A DNA stretch of 64,000 nucleotides. Origin: UBA7446 sp049596455. Lineage in GTDB: Bacteria; Bacteroidota; Bacteroidia; Flavobacteriales; Flavobacteriaceae. The notes under the pieces were generated by a model. The model saw only the letters and a program-made list of their open reading frames with translations. It was not told where the DNA came from and ran no database searches. A program made the translations under genes and the position numbers. Positions 16,543 through 25,428 of this stretch are shown one piece after another. Each line of letters begins with the position of its first letter. Position 1 is the stretch's first letter. The stretch lies in the NCBI GenBank assembly GCA_049596455.1, contig JBMYLP010000001.1, positions 1 to 64,000 on the forward strand, given 5' to 3'.

Positions 16543-17825
16543 TAAAAGTGTTGGTCAAACTTTGCTTGAATGTCGTCCAAAGATAAATTCCCAAGACTGC
16601 CCACATGGGTGTGATGTACTTTTTTGGGTGGCGTAAACGTACCTGCTTCAACATCTAATCCCACTTGCTTATAGGCATCTCTAAACGGAACGCCTTGTTG
16701 CACCAGTTCATTAAGTGCATCAACCGTAAAAGCATAGGAATACAGCTTGTCTTCCATGATGTTTTTTCGAACACCTACTTCTTTGATGGTGCTGTTTAAC
16801 ATCGTTAGGCAGTCTTTTATACTGTCAATTCCCTCCAACATCTTACCCTTAAAAAGTTGCATTTCGCGGTGGTAGCCACTCGGTAGGTTTTGACCTAGCA
16901 GCGCAAAGTCGTTGGCAAGTCCTTGAATAAGCGCACATTTGCCACGTATCAATTCAAAAATATCTGGATTCTTTTTGTGTGGCATAATACTAGACCCCGT
17001 GGTCAAATGCTCTGGGAAATGAATAAAATCAAAATTCTGACTCATATACAAACACACATCCATGGAAAAACGCCCAAGGGTAGCCGCCAAAGACCCTAAT
17101 GCACTAGCCGTGACACGCTCCGTTTTGCCACGTCCCATTTGCGCAGCCACCGCATTGAATTTCATGGTGTTAAACTGCAATGTTTCCGTGGTATGATTTC
17201 TATCAATAGGAAACGAACTGCCGTATCCCGCAGCACTTCCCAAGGGGTTTTGGTCGCAAATTGTATACGCAGCATTGAGCAGGATAATATCATCAATGAG
17301 CGACTCGGCATATGCCGAAAACCATAACCCAAACGACGATGGCATCGCCACTTGAAGGTGTGTGTAACCCGGCAGTAAATCATTTTTGTGTTTTTCTGCC
17401 AACGTCATCCACGTGCTAAAAAGCTCACGTGTTAATGCCTTAATTTCCGAAATTTCATCTTTAAGCAACAACTGCATGGCGGTAAGCACTTGATCGTTTC
17501 TGGAACGTGCCGTATGGATTTTTTTACCCGTATCGCCCAATCGTTCTGTAAGGAGAAATTCAATTTTAGAATGAATGTCCTCAAAATCATTTTCGATAAC
17601 AAAATCCTCTTTTGTTACCAACGCCATGATGTTGTCCAATTCACGGCAAAGGGCATCGGCTTCATTGGTTGTGAGTAAACCAACCTTGGACAGCATCTGT
17701 GCATGCGCTTTCGATGCCATAATATCGTAGGGTGCCAATCGCACATCCCAATGCCTGTCGTCGCCAACGGTAAATCGGTCAACCGCTTCAGTTACTGTGG
17801 TTTGTTTTTTTTGCCAAAGCTTCAT
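16542..17825 (-). CDS. argH: Argininosuccinate lyase
   Basis: This 427-residue member of the fumarase/aspartase superfamily splits argininosuccinate into arginine and fumarate, the last step of arginine synthesis. The GSSIMPHKKNPDIFELIRG signature with the catalytic Ser/Lys is present. Other conserved blocks are HTARSRNDQVLT, LLPGYTHLQVAMPSSFG and DQNPLGSAAGYGSSFPIDR. It lacks the longer C-terminal tail of E. coli ArgH (about 457 residues). It overlaps argE' upstream by four bases and the acyltransferase downstream by one. Confidence 0.97.
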   Translation of the reverse strand: MKLWQKKQTTVTEAVDRFTVGDDRHWDVRLAPYDIMASKAHAQMLSKVGLLTTNEADALCRELDNIMALVTKEDFVIENDFEDIHSKIEFLLTERLGDTGKKIHTARSRNDQVLTAMQLLLKDEISEIKALTRELFSTWMTLAEKHKNDLLPGYTHLQVAMPSSFGLWFSAYAESLIDDIILLNAAYTICDQNPLGSAAGYGSSFPIDRNHTTETLQFNTMKFNAVAAQMGRGKTERVTASALGSLAATLGRFSMDVCLYMSQNFDFIHFPEHLTTGSSIMPHKKNPDIFELIRGKCALIQGLANDFALLGQNLPSGYHREMQLFKGKMLEGIDSIKDCLTMLNSTIKEVGVRKNIMEDKLYSYAFTVDALNELVQQGVPFRDAYKQVGLDVEAGTFTPPKKVHHTHVGSLGNLSLDDIQAKFDQHF

Positions 17826-18883
17826 AGTGCTTGTTTTAAAATGGAAATATACAACGGTATGGCTTCTTCGAGTTCTTTTACATAAATAAATTCATCGGCA
17901 GTATGAGAACGCAGCGAATCGCCAGGACCTAATTTTAACGAATCACAGGACAACACCGCCTGATCGGAAAGGGTAGGAGAGCCGTAGGTATTTCTGCCCG
18001 CAGCAATGCCCGCTTGAACCAATGCGTGCTCCATAGGAATAGATGAGGAGCCCAGCCTCAGCGAACGTGCTTTTACCTCGCAAGGCGCAGCCTGTAACAA
18101 CGTGCTGACTTCCTCATTGGTGTATAAATCATTTACGCGAACGTCCAATACCAATTTTACATCGGCAGGCACGGCATTGTGTTGTTTTCCACCACTAATT
18201 TGCGTGACGGTAAGTTTTACAGGGCCTAAGGTGTCGGACACTCTGTCAAATTCAAATGCCTTAAACCAATCAATGACTTTTCCGGCTTTATAAATGGGAT
18301 TATCATCGTTTGGATGCGCTGCGTGGCTTGCTGTTCCGCTGATGGTGGCATCAAAAACCACCAATCCTTTTTCGGCCACCGCAAGGTGCATTTGCGTGGG
18401 TTCGCCCACTATTGCGGTATCAATAGGCGGTAATGTTTTTAGTAAACTGTTAAGCCCGTTTGGACCTGAGGTTTCTTCCTCTGCCGTGGCAGCTACCACA
18501 AGGTTGTATGCCAAATCTTTTTGCTCATACAAATACACAAAGGTTGCCAACAGGCAAACCAATGCGCCTCCGGCATCATTGCTGCCTAACCCATACAGTT
18601 TCCCGTCTTCAATGGTAGCATCGTGCGGATTTCGGGTGTAGCCACTGTTGGCATGTACCGTGTCGTGGTGCGAGTTCAGCAACAAATACGGTTTGCTTGG
18701 GTCTTCGTGCTTGTTAATCGCATACACATTGTTGTTTTCTTGCTTGCAGGTCACGCCATAGCTTTCAAGCCATGATTTGATATGCGCAGCCGTTTGGTCT
18801 TCTTCGCCAGAAAGCGAAGGGGTGCTGATTAATTTTTGAAGCAACGCTATCGCTTCTTTTTGTAATTTTTCTATGCGTTTCAT
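17822..18883 (-). CDS. M20-family metallo-deacylase, probable N-acylcitrulline deacylase (ArgE')
   Basis: This 353-residue zinc hydrolase of the M20/ArgE/DapE family has metal ligands in LLLNSHHDTV and GLGSNDAGGALV, the catalytic glutamate pair in TAEEETSGPNG, and VAEKGLVVFDATISG opening the dimerisation domain. In Bacteroidota and Xanthomonas arginine operons this member removes the acyl group from N-acylcitrulline after the carbamoyl transfer, rather than from N-acylornithine. The neighbouring argF-type gene supports that assignment here. It overlaps argB upstream and argH downstream by four bases each. Confidence 0.88.
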   Translation of the reverse strand: MKRIEKLQKEAIALLQKLISTPSLSGEEDQTAAHIKSWLESYGVTCKQENNNVYAINKHEDPSKPYLLLNSHHDTVHANSGYTRNPHDATIEDGKLYGLGSNDAGGALVCLLATFVYLYEQKDLAYNLVVAATAEEETSGPNGLNSLLKTLPPIDTAIVGEPTQMHLAVAEKGLVVFDATISGTASHAAHPNDDNPIYKAGKVIDWFKAFEFDRVSDTLGPVKLTVTQISGGKQHNAVPADVKLVLDVRVNDLYTNEEVSTLLQAAPCEVKARSLRLGSSSIPMEHALVQAGIAAGRNTYGSPTLSDQAVLSCDSLKLGPGDSLRSHTADEFIYVKELEEAIPLYISILKQAL

Positions 18884-19656
18884 TGCAATATCGTTTTGGG
18901 AGCCTCTGAATTTGTTAATGCGGTTACATTACTGATAACCACTTCATTGACACCATTTTTTAGCGCATCAAAGCCATTGTGCAATTTAGGCACCATTCCT
19001 TGATGAATAACCCCCTCGTGCACAAAATTTTCCGTTTGTGTTGCATTTAGATGCGAAATCACATCTGTTGGATTGGCAATATCACGCAATACACCTGCGT
19101 GCTCAAAGCAGTAAAAGAGGCTAACCTCGTAGGCAGCACTCAAAGCAATAGCCACTTGCGCAGCGATGGTATCCGCGTTGGTGTTTAGTAATTGTCCATT
19201 TTTATCGTGTGTGATGGCGCACAACACAGGCACAAAATGTTGCGTTGCCAAAGAGGTAAACACTTCTGCGCTTACCTTAACAATATCTCCTACAAAGCCG
19301 TAATCAATTTCCTTAACAGGTCGCTTTACGGCTTCAATGCAATTTCCATCTGCGCCGCTAAGTCCAACGGCATTTACGCCATGTTGCTGTAACTGCGCTA
19401 CAATTTTTTTGTTTGATAAACCCGCATAACTCATCACCGCAACCTCGAGCATATCCGCATCGGTGATGCGTCTTCCATTTATCATTTTGGGCGTGATACC
19501 CAACTGTTTTGCCAAAGCTGTAGCATGTCTTCCCCCGCCGTGAACCAAAACCTTGGGTGCATCTATGATAGCAAAAGCAGCCAATACCTCTTGTAAGGCA
19601 TCGGCATCGTTGACCAAATGTCCGCCTACTTTGACAATATGTAGCTTTTCTTTCAC
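18880..19656 (-). CDS. argB: N-acetylglutamate (N-acylglutamate) kinase
   Basis: This 258-residue amino-acid kinase phosphorylates the N-acylated glutamate side chain, the second step of arginine synthesis. IVKVGGHLV near the N-terminus and KVLVHGGGRHATALAKQLG bind the nucleotide and substrate. GLSGADGNCIEA and NTNADTIAAQVAIAL are family blocks. It is shorter than ring-forming, arginine-inhibited kinases and lacks their N-terminal helix, so direct feedback by arginine is unlikely. That increases the interest of the Arg-rich leader at the head of the operon. It overlaps argF' upstream by four bases. Confidence 0.93.
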   Translation of the reverse strand: MKEKLHIVKVGGHLVNDADALQEVLAAFAIIDAPKVLVHGGGRHATALAKQLGITPKMINGRRITDADMLEVAVMSYAGLSNKKIVAQLQQHGVNAVGLSGADGNCIEAVKRPVKEIDYGFVGDIVKVSAEVFTSLATQHFVPVLCAITHDKNGQLLNTNADTIAAQVAIALSAAYEVSLFYCFEHAGVLRDIANPTDVISHLNATQTENFVHEGVIHQGMVPKLHNGFDALKNGVNEVVISNVTALTNSEAPKTILQ

Positions 19657-20594
19657 TCGATTAAGGTTTTCAATACTGCAGCTGCAGCAAAGGTTCTGTT
19701 GTTTGCTTGTTCAATTACGATGGAACTCGGATGATCTAACACGCCATCTGCCACCACTACATTCCTTCTGATAGGCAAGCAATGCATAAACTTGGCGTTA
19801 GCTGTCAATGCCATTTTTTCGGGTGTGAGCATCCATTGGTTATCTGTTCTTAAAATCTGTCCGTACTGTTCATACGACGACCAATTTTTGGCATATACGA
19901 TATCAGCATCTTTAAGCGCTTCATCTTGATTATGCACCACAGGAATATCTTTTGTGATACGTGTATCCAAATCATAGCCCTCAGGGTTTGCAATAACAAA
20001 ATCAGCGTCCAAATGCTGCATCATGCGCGTAAACGAATTTCCAACCGCATGAGGCAATGCCTTTGGGTGCGGTGCCCAAGTCAACACTACTTTTGGCTTT
20101 TTGGGTAGTGCTTGCTCCGAAAGCGTTAGTGCATCGGCAAGTGCCTGCAATGGGTGTGCGGTAGCACTTTCCATATTTAAAATGGGCACAGATGCGTATT
20201 CAATAAATTTTTGCAACACTTGCTCAGACTCGTCTTTCTCTTTGTCCGTTAGCGTGGCAAACGCCCTGATGCCTATCACATCACAATATTGTGAAACCAC
20301 TTGCGCAGCTTCTTTTACATGCTCCGAACGCAATCCTTCCATGATGGTGGCGTCTTCATATTCAATTGCCCAAGCTTCGTTGCTGAAATTCATCACCATA
20401 ACGTCCATGCCTAACAAACGCCCTGCTTTTTGGGTGCTTAGTCGGGTACGTAAGCTGGGATTAAAAAATAAGAGTCCAAGCGTTTTGCGTTTGCCAAGCT
20501 GTTCAAATTGGTACGGGTTTGCCTTGATGCTTTTCGCAAGGGCTACTTGCGCATCAAAATCCGATAGGTCATTAAGCGTTAAAAACTGTGTCAT
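19653..20594 (-). CDS. N-acylornithine carbamoyltransferase (N-succinyl- or N-acetylornithine; ArgF')
   Basis: This 313-residue transcarbamylase moves the carbamoyl group of carbamoyl phosphate to an N-acylated ornithine. FNPSLRTRLSTQKAG binds carbamoyl phosphate, and AWAIEYEDATIMEG, ESATAHPLQALADALTL and FMHCLPIRRNVVV match the acylornithine branch rather than ordinary ornithine carbamoyltransferases. From memory of published work, the residue in the loop IMxGxxxEH decides the substrate: Glu for N-acetylornithine (Xanthomonas) and Pro for N-succinylornithine (Bacteroides fragilis). Here it is Ser90 (GLRSEH), which was among the engineered substitutions reported to favour succinyl. The substrate is therefore open. 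It overlaps argD by four bases. Confidence 0.92.
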   Translation of the reverse strand: MTQFLTLNDLSDFDAQVALAKSIKANPYQFEQLGKRKTLGLLFFNPSLRTRLSTQKAGRLLGMDVMVMNFSNEAWAIEYEDATIMEGLRSEHVKEAAQVVSQYCDVIGIRAFATLTDKEKDESEQVLQKFIEYASVPILNMESATAHPLQALADALTLSEQALPKKPKVVLTWAPHPKALPHAVGNSFTRMMQHLDADFVIANPEGYDLDTRITKDIPVVHNQDEALKDADIVYAKNWSSYEQYGQILRTDNQWMLTPEKMALTANAKFMHCLPIRRNVVVADGVLDHPSSIVIEQANNRTFAAAAVLKTLIE

Positions 20595-21715
20595 AGTGAT
20601 TGTTTTAAAGCATCAAAAAATTGATCAAAATGTTTTTGTTGTATGGTTAATGGAGGTAGGATACGCAATAGTTTTTTATTGCTACTCCCACCTGTAAAAA
20701 TGCGATGTTCGTAAATAAGTTTTTTGCGGAGTTCGCCCACTTCAAAATCAAATTCTAGTCCTAGCATAAGCCCATGTCCTTTTACTTTTTTCACCCCTTT
20801 AATGGTTTTGGCTTGTGCTTTAAATGCTTCGCCAAGATTTGCTGCGTGCTCAATAAGATTTTTCTTTTTCAATACTTCTAAGACTGCCAAACTTGCCTGA
20901 CACGCCAAATGATTTCCGCCAAAAGTTGTGCCCAACATGCCATACCAAGGTTCAATGTTTGGATGCACTAAAATGCCGCCCACAGGAAACCCGTTGCCCA
21001 TGCCTTTTGCCATAGAAATAATGTCGGGAGTTACCCCAAAATGTTGGTACGCAAAAAAGGCACCTGAACGACCAAAGCCAGATTGCACCTCATCGGCTAT
21101 TAGACAACTATTGTATTTGCGACATCCCTTTTCAACGCTTTTCATGAATTTTTTCGAGGGCATATCCAATCCACCCACCCCTTGAATGGCTTCAATAATT
21201 ACAGCACAAACATCTTCTTTGCTCAATGTTTTTTCTAACGCCTCTTCATCGCCAAATTCCAAGAAAATGACTTCTTGTTGCGCATTTAAGGGTGCAATAA
21301 TTTTGGGCGTATCTGTGGCTGCCACCGCAGCACTTGTTCTGCCGTGGAAAGCATTTTTAAAGGCAACTATTTTTGATTTTCCTGTATGAAACGAGGCGAG
21401 TTTAAGCGCATTTTCATTGGCTTCAGCACCCGAACTACACATGAATAATTGATATCCTTTACACCCCGATTGCGCTTCAATTTCGTTTGACAACTGTTTT
21501 TGCAACGGATTTTGAATGGCGTTTGAATAAAATCCAATTTTGGAGATTTGCTTCTTTAGCCTTCGATTATACACAGGGTGTTGATGCCCAATGCTAATCA
21601 CGGCATGACCGCCATATAAGTCCAAATACTTTTTTCTGTCTGTGCCATACACGTGGACTCCTTTGGCGCGCGCAGGCGTTACATCATACAGCGGATATAC
21701 GTCAAATAATGGCAT
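20591..21715 (-). CDS. argD: Acetylornithine (N-acylornithine) aminotransferase
   Basis: This 374-residue class III PLP aminotransferase converts the N-acylglutamate semialdehyde to N-acylornithine with glutamate as amino donor. Visible motifs are LDLYGGHAVISIGHQHP, MCSSGAEANENALKLA, the PLP site LIADEVQSGFGRSGAFFAYQHFGVTPDIISMAKGMGNGFPVGG with the Schiff-base lysine, and GLMLGLEFDF near the end. It lies one base from proC upstream and overlaps argF' downstream. Confidence 0.94.
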   Translation of the reverse strand: MPLFDVYPLYDVTPARAKGVHVYGTDRKKYLDLYGGHAVISIGHQHPVYNRRLKKQISKIGFYSNAIQNPLQKQLSNEIEAQSGCKGYQLFMCSSGAEANENALKLASFHTGKSKIVAFKNAFHGRTSAAVAATDTPKIIAPLNAQQEVIFLEFGDEEALEKTLSKEDVCAVIIEAIQGVGGLDMPSKKFMKSVEKGCRKYNSCLIADEVQSGFGRSGAFFAYQHFGVTPDIISMAKGMGNGFPVGGILVHPNIEPWYGMLGTTFGGNHLACQASLAVLEVLKKKNLIEHAANLGEAFKAQAKTIKGVKKVKGHGLMLGLEFDFEVGELRKKLIYEHRIFTGGSSNKKLLRILPPLTIQQKHFDQFFDALKQSL

Positions 21716-21716
21716 G

Positions 21717-22511
21717 TTAATCTTGTGCTATTTCGTTAATTTTTTTGAATGATGCCACAATACCTTGAATAAGCGACGAGCTTAACCCTTGATGCTCCAT
21801 CTCATTTAATCCTTCAATAGTGCAGCCCCTAGGCGTGGTGACTTTATCAATTTCTTCTTCAGGATGCGCCCCTGTTTCAATAAGCAACGATGCTGCGCCC
21901 ATAGCAGTATACATCGACATTTTCATGGCTTCCTCAGCATCAAACCCCAATTGAACGCCTCCTTGCGTGGTGGCACGAATAAGTCGCATCCAAAACGCAA
22001 TCCCAGAAGCGCAAATAACTGTTGCGGCACGCATGTGTTGCTCTTCAATTATAATGCTTGTTCCCAATCCATTAAAAATGGCTTCTGCTATGGCTAGTCT
22101 CTCTTTCCCTTTTTCGTTTGCGCACAAACACGTCATGGATTTACCTACTGAAATTGCCGTATTCGGCATAGATCGAATGATATGCACATCTTTACCTACG
22201 GTCTCTTCCATTTTTGCAATAGAAAACCCAGTAACGGTTGAAATAAGTACATGGTTTTCGTGGAGTAAATCGTTAATTTCTTTAAGTAATTTTCCCAACT
22301 GTCTTGGCTGCACAGCCAAAATGATAATATCCGATTCCTGTACTGCTTTCTTATTGTCGGCGGTAATGTGCGTGTTTGCATATTCGCTCCACGTAGCAAT
22401 ACTGTCAACAGATCTACGAGTGAGGTATAGCTTGGTAATACTGTTATTTGTGATGAGCCCTCGGGCGATGCTTAGCCCTAAATTTCCAGCTCCTAAAATG
22501 GCAATTTTCAT
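21717..22511 (-). CDS. proC: Pyrroline-5-carboxylate reductase
   Basis: This 264-residue NAD(P)H-dependent reductase makes proline from pyrroline-5-carboxylate. The Rossmann motif AILGAGNLGLSIARGL is at the N-terminus, followed by DIIILAVQPRQL and HIIRSMPNTAISVGKSMTCLCA, with the family C-terminal block KVTTPRGCTIEGLNEME. Its presence within the arginine operon fits the shared glutamate-semialdehyde chemistry of the two pathways. It sits 33 bases after argC and one base before argD. Confidence 0.95.
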   Translation of the reverse strand: MKIAILGAGNLGLSIARGLITNNSITKLYLTRRSVDSIATWSEYANTHITADNKKAVQESDIIILAVQPRQLGKLLKEINDLLHENHVLISTVTGFSIAKMEETVGKDVHIIRSMPNTAISVGKSMTCLCANEKGKERLAIAEAIFNGLGTSIIIEEQHMRAATVICASGIAFWMRLIRATTQGGVQLGFDAEEAMKMSMYTAMGAASLLIETGAHPEEEIDKVTTPRGCTIEGLNEMEHQGLSSSLIQGIVASFKKINEIAQD

Positions 22512-22544
22512 GCGATGATATTATTTAATTATTCTGTTTTTTTG

Positions 22545-23531
22545 TTAAAATGTTGCTGATTTTAAGTTTAATCCAGTGGATTGCTCCCATCCGAACATCA
22601 AATTCATATTTTCTACAGCTTGACCAGAAGCCCCTTTTAGTAAATTGTCTATTATACTGGTAACGAGCAATTGTCCCTCATGCTTATGCAAATGCACCAA
22701 ACACCTGTTGGTATTTACCACTTGCTTTAGTGCCAATTCGTTTTTGCTTACTACTGTAAATGGACTGTCTTTGTAAAACGATTCATAAAGTGCATAAGCG
22801 TCTTCCTGACTACCTTCATAGGCAGTATATGCAGTAGCGAATATGCCCCGCGTGAAATTTCCTCGTATAGGTAAAAAATGAAGTTTTGATGCGCTCCCTT
22901 GCGCATGGGCAAGCGTTTCGCCAATTTCTCCCAAATGCTGATGCACAAAGGGTTTGTAGTAAGAAATATTGTTGTTTCTCCAACTAAAATGACTTGTTGC
23001 CGAAGGCACTGCGCCTGCACCTGTGCTTCCCGTAATGGCGTTTACGTGCACTTCGTTTTGCAATTTTTTTGCTGCGGCAAATGGTAACAACGCTAACTGA
23101 ATTGCTGTCGCAAAGCACCCTGGATTGGCAATTGCCTGTGCAGATTTAATCATGTTTTTATTTACCTCAGGCAGTCCATAAACAAACGACCTACCCATAA
23201 AATTACGGTCTGCTGTTAAACGAAAATCATTACTCAAATCAATGATTTTAGTGTTGTCATTTACGGGGTGTTCGTGTAAAAATGTTGCAGAATTGCCATG
23301 TCCCATGCATAAAAACAGTACATCGATTTCTGGATTTAGCTCCGCCGAAAAAGGCGTGTCTAAAATCCCAACCAAATCTGGATGTGTATTTGAAATGGGT
23401 TGCCCTGCACGTGTGGAACTGTACACAAAATTGATTTCTACATTTGGGTGATTTACCAACAATCGTAGTAATTCGCCACCTGTATATCCTGCGCCACCAA
23501 CAACGCCTACTTGAATGTTATTTATTGACAT
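22545..23531 (-). CDS. argC: N-acetyl-gamma-glutamyl-phosphate reductase
   Basis: This 328-residue NADPH-dependent reductase converts N-acylglutamyl phosphate to the semialdehyde. It opens IQVGVVGGAGYTGGELLRLLVNHP and carries the catalytic cysteine in IANPGCFATAIQLALLP. The start at 23531 (MSINNIQ) is used because an upstream ATG at 23624 would add 31 charged residues lying entirely within argG. The chosen start still overlaps the argG stop by 14 bases, in keeping with tight coupling through the operon. Confidence 0.96.
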   Translation of the reverse strand: MSINNIQVGVVGGAGYTGGELLRLLVNHPNVEINFVYSSTRAGQPISNTHPDLVGILDTPFSAELNPEIDVLFLCMGHGNSATFLHEHPVNDNTKIIDLSNDFRLTADRNFMGRSFVYGLPEVNKNMIKSAQAIANPGCFATAIQLALLPFAAAKKLQNEVHVNAITGSTGAGAVPSATSHFSWRNNNISYYKPFVHQHLGEIGETLAHAQGSASKLHFLPIRGNFTRGIFATAYTAYEGSQEDAYALYESFYKDSPFTVVSKNELALKQVVNTNRCLVHLHKHEGQLLVTSIIDNLLKGASGQAVENMNLMFGWEQSTGLNLKSATF

Positions 23532-24696
23532 GCTGATAAATTTTTCCGGCATTTGCCGATAGTTTGATAAATCCTTTTGCTTCCTCTGTACTCCATGCTT
23601 CGTTGGCTTCGCCGTAAGTGCCAAACGAATTGTCCATCAAATCAAAATCCGATTCGATGCCGTCAAGTGTAAATCGGTATGGATGAAGGGTTACATTAAC
23701 GCTTCCCGTTACTGTTTTTTGACTGTTGCGTAACAACGCCTCAAAATCACGCATTACAGGGTCCAAATACTGTCCTTCGTGCAGCATCATCCCGTAATAC
23801 GAACCAATGTAATCTTTGTGGTGCAACTGCCATTTGCTAAGCGTGTGCTTTTCTAACAAATGATGCGCTTTTATGGTTACTAGTGCCGCTGCTGCTTCAA
23901 AACCAACACGCCCTTTGATGCCAATAATGGTATCGCCAACATGAATATCACGTCCAATCGCGAACGGCGCAGCCAGTTCTTGTAAAGCTTGAATTGCTGC
24001 AACAGGCGTATAGCTTTGGTTATTGATACCCACCAATTCGCCTTGTTCAAACTGCAACGAAATTTGCTCAGCGGCTGTTTTTGTACACGGATTTGGATAC
24101 GCCGCATCGGGGAGCGGCTTTTTTGACTTTAGTGTTTCGCTGCCACCAACAGAAGTACCCCAAAGTCCTTTGTTAATGGAATATTGCGCCTTTTCCCATG
24201 ACCAATCTACCCCATGTTTCTTGAGGTAGTTTATCTCATCTTCTCTGGAAAGTTTTTGATCACGGATAGGCGTAATAATTTTGATTTTTGGCGCAATGGT
24301 TTGGAAAATCAAATCAAAACGCACTTGGTCGTTTCCTGCGCCTGTACTTCCGTGTGCGATAAAACCTGCGTCAATTTCATTGGCATGATTTACAATGGCA
24401 ACGGCTTGCGTAACACGCTCGGCACTAACCGAAAGCGGGTAGGTGTTGTTTTTCAACACATTTCCAAAAATCAAGTATTTCACAATATCTTGATAAAAGG
24501 TTTCTACCGCTTCAATGCTGGTGTACGAATGTGCCCCAAGAGCTATAGCCTTTTTTTCGAGGGCTTCAACTTCTGCGGGGTCAAAACCACCGGTATTTAC
24601 ACTCACAGCGTGTACCTCATATCCTTGCTCGCTAAGCGATTTTACACAGTATGAGGTGTCTAATCCACCACTGTATGCTAAAACTAATTTTTTCAT
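23518..24696 (-). CDS. argG: Argininosuccinate synthase
   Basis: This 392-residue ATP-dependent ligase joins citrulline and aspartate. The pyrophosphatase loop LAYSGGLDTSYCVKSL is at the N-terminus, and SVNTGGFDPAEVEALEKKA, HGSTGAGNDQVRF and KHGVDWSWEKAQYSIN follow. It overlaps the GNAT gene by four bases and argC by 14. Being near the head of the operon, it and the GNAT gene would be the first made when the leader permits expression. Confidence 0.96.
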   Translation of the reverse strand: MKKLVLAYSGGLDTSYCVKSLSEQGYEVHAVSVNTGGFDPAEVEALEKKAIALGAHSYTSIEAVETFYQDIVKYLIFGNVLKNNTYPLSVSAERVTQAVAIVNHANEIDAGFIAHGSTGAGNDQVRFDLIFQTIAPKIKIITPIRDQKLSREDEINYLKKHGVDWSWEKAQYSINKGLWGTSVGGSETLKSKKPLPDAAYPNPCTKTAAEQISLQFEQGELVGINNQSYTPVAAIQALQELAAPFAIGRDIHVGDTIIGIKGRVGFEAAAALVTIKAHHLLEKHTLSKWQLHHKDYIGSYYGMMLHEGQYLDPVMRDFEALLRNSQKTVTGSVNVTLHPYRFTLDGIESDFDLMDNSFGTYGEANEAWSTEEAKGFIKLSANAGKIYQHVNK

Positions 24697-25283
24697 TTTT
24701 TATCTCGTTTAAATGCGTTTTTGAAAGATTGTAGTCGCCCCACAATACCATTGTTGTTTTTTGCTTTTGGGTCATAAAGCATTCCTGTACACAAGCACAT
24801 GGTTCGATTTGTTCTTGTGAGTACGTCGTAGTTTTTACATGTTTGACAGCCTTTCCAAAAATCAGGGTCATCTGTAAGTTGTGAAAACGTTACAGGCTTG
24901 TAGCCCAAATCATAGTTGATTTTCATTACAGGCAGACCAGTTGTGATACCAAATATTTTAGCATTTGGATATTTTTCTTGGGTGTATTTAAAAATTTTGG
25001 TCTTGATTTTTTTTGCCAATCCAATCCCTCGATATTCTGGCGCGACAATAAGCCCCGAGTGGGCAACATATTTTCCGTGTCCCCACGCTTCGATATAGCA
25101 AAAGCCGGCAAATTTTTCGCCGTCTAATGCAATGATGGCATTTCCCGACTCAATTTTTTTCTGAATATATTCCGGAGTACGACGTGCAATTCCTGTTCCG
25201 CGAACTTCCGCAGAGGAGGTTATAGTTTCCGAAATGATAGTGGCATACGTTACATGTATGCGTTTTGCAACTTGAATTTCCAT
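24693..25283 (-). CDS. GNAT acyltransferase, probable first enzyme of arginine synthesis (N-acylglutamate synthase)
   Basis: This 196-residue GCN5-type N-acyltransferase has the acyl-CoA binding motif VAPEYRGIGLAKKIK at about 81-95. Its C-terminal part carries four cysteines, Cys146-X2-Cys149 and Cys163-X-Cys165 (KGCQTCKNYD and MCLCTGMLYDP), an arrangement able to bind a metal. It is the first enzyme gene of an operon that has every arginine step except the acylation of glutamate, and no argA or argJ is present. That context makes it the likely N-acetyl- or N-succinylglutamate synthase. The assignment rests on position and fold, not on a recognised glutamate-binding motif. Confidence 0.8.
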   Translation of the reverse strand: MEIQVAKRIHVTYATIISETITSSAEVRGTGIARRTPEYIQKKIESGNAIIALDGEKFAGFCYIEAWGHGKYVAHSGLIVAPEYRGIGLAKKIKTKIFKYTQEKYPNAKIFGITTGLPVMKINYDLGYKPVTFSQLTDDPDFWKGCQTCKNYDVLTRTNRTMCLCTGMLYDPKAKNNNGIVGRLQSFKNAFKRDKK

Positions 25284-25338
25284 GTTATGGAGAAGTGAAA
25301 ATTAGACTGATAATAAACGGAGAGAGAAACCGGACACA

Positions 25339-25413
25339 CCTTAGTTTCATAAATAAATAGACTACCCCAAGGGGCGACGAGCGCGCGGGGAAAGAGTGAA
25401 ACGTGAAACTAGG
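25339..25413 (-). promoter_or_regulatory. Long-range stem enclosing the arginine leader peptide
   Basis: In the transcript of the minus strand, CCTAGTTTCA (25413 down to 25404) is complementary to TGAAACTAAGG (25349 down to 25339), with one bulge. A second GTTTCA lies next to the first (25402-25397), so two 5' copies compete for one 3' partner. Inside, CCCC (25390-25387) can pair with GGGG (25368-25365) across the Arg codons. No strong hairpin with a U tract is seen before the first gene, so the mode of control is not evident. Confidence 0.4.
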
Positions 25414-25424
25414 TTTACAGTCAT
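25362..25424 (-). CDS. Candidate arginine leader peptide (20 codons, 4 Arg)
   Basis: This ATG-initiated frame of 20 codons plus TAG has four arginine codons (8, 14, 16 and 17), three of them clustered in SPRARRPLG. The codons used are CGT, CGC, CGT and CGC, in a patch of high G+C that stands out in an AT-rich upstream region. The ATG begins four bases after a -7 element (TATTTTTG, 25429-25436), the spacing seen for other leaderless starts in the window, so it would be the very 5' end of the transcript. The first operon gene starts 79 bases after the stop. The likely role is ribosome pausing at Arg codons when charged tRNA-Arg is scarce. This is inference. Confidence 0.6.
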   Translation of the reverse strand: MTVNLVSRFTLSPRARRPLG

Positions 25425-25428
25425 GCCG

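Noticed and set aside
23532..23624. Longer start for argC
   Set aside because: The extra 31 residues are charged, lie inside argG and do not match the family N-terminus.
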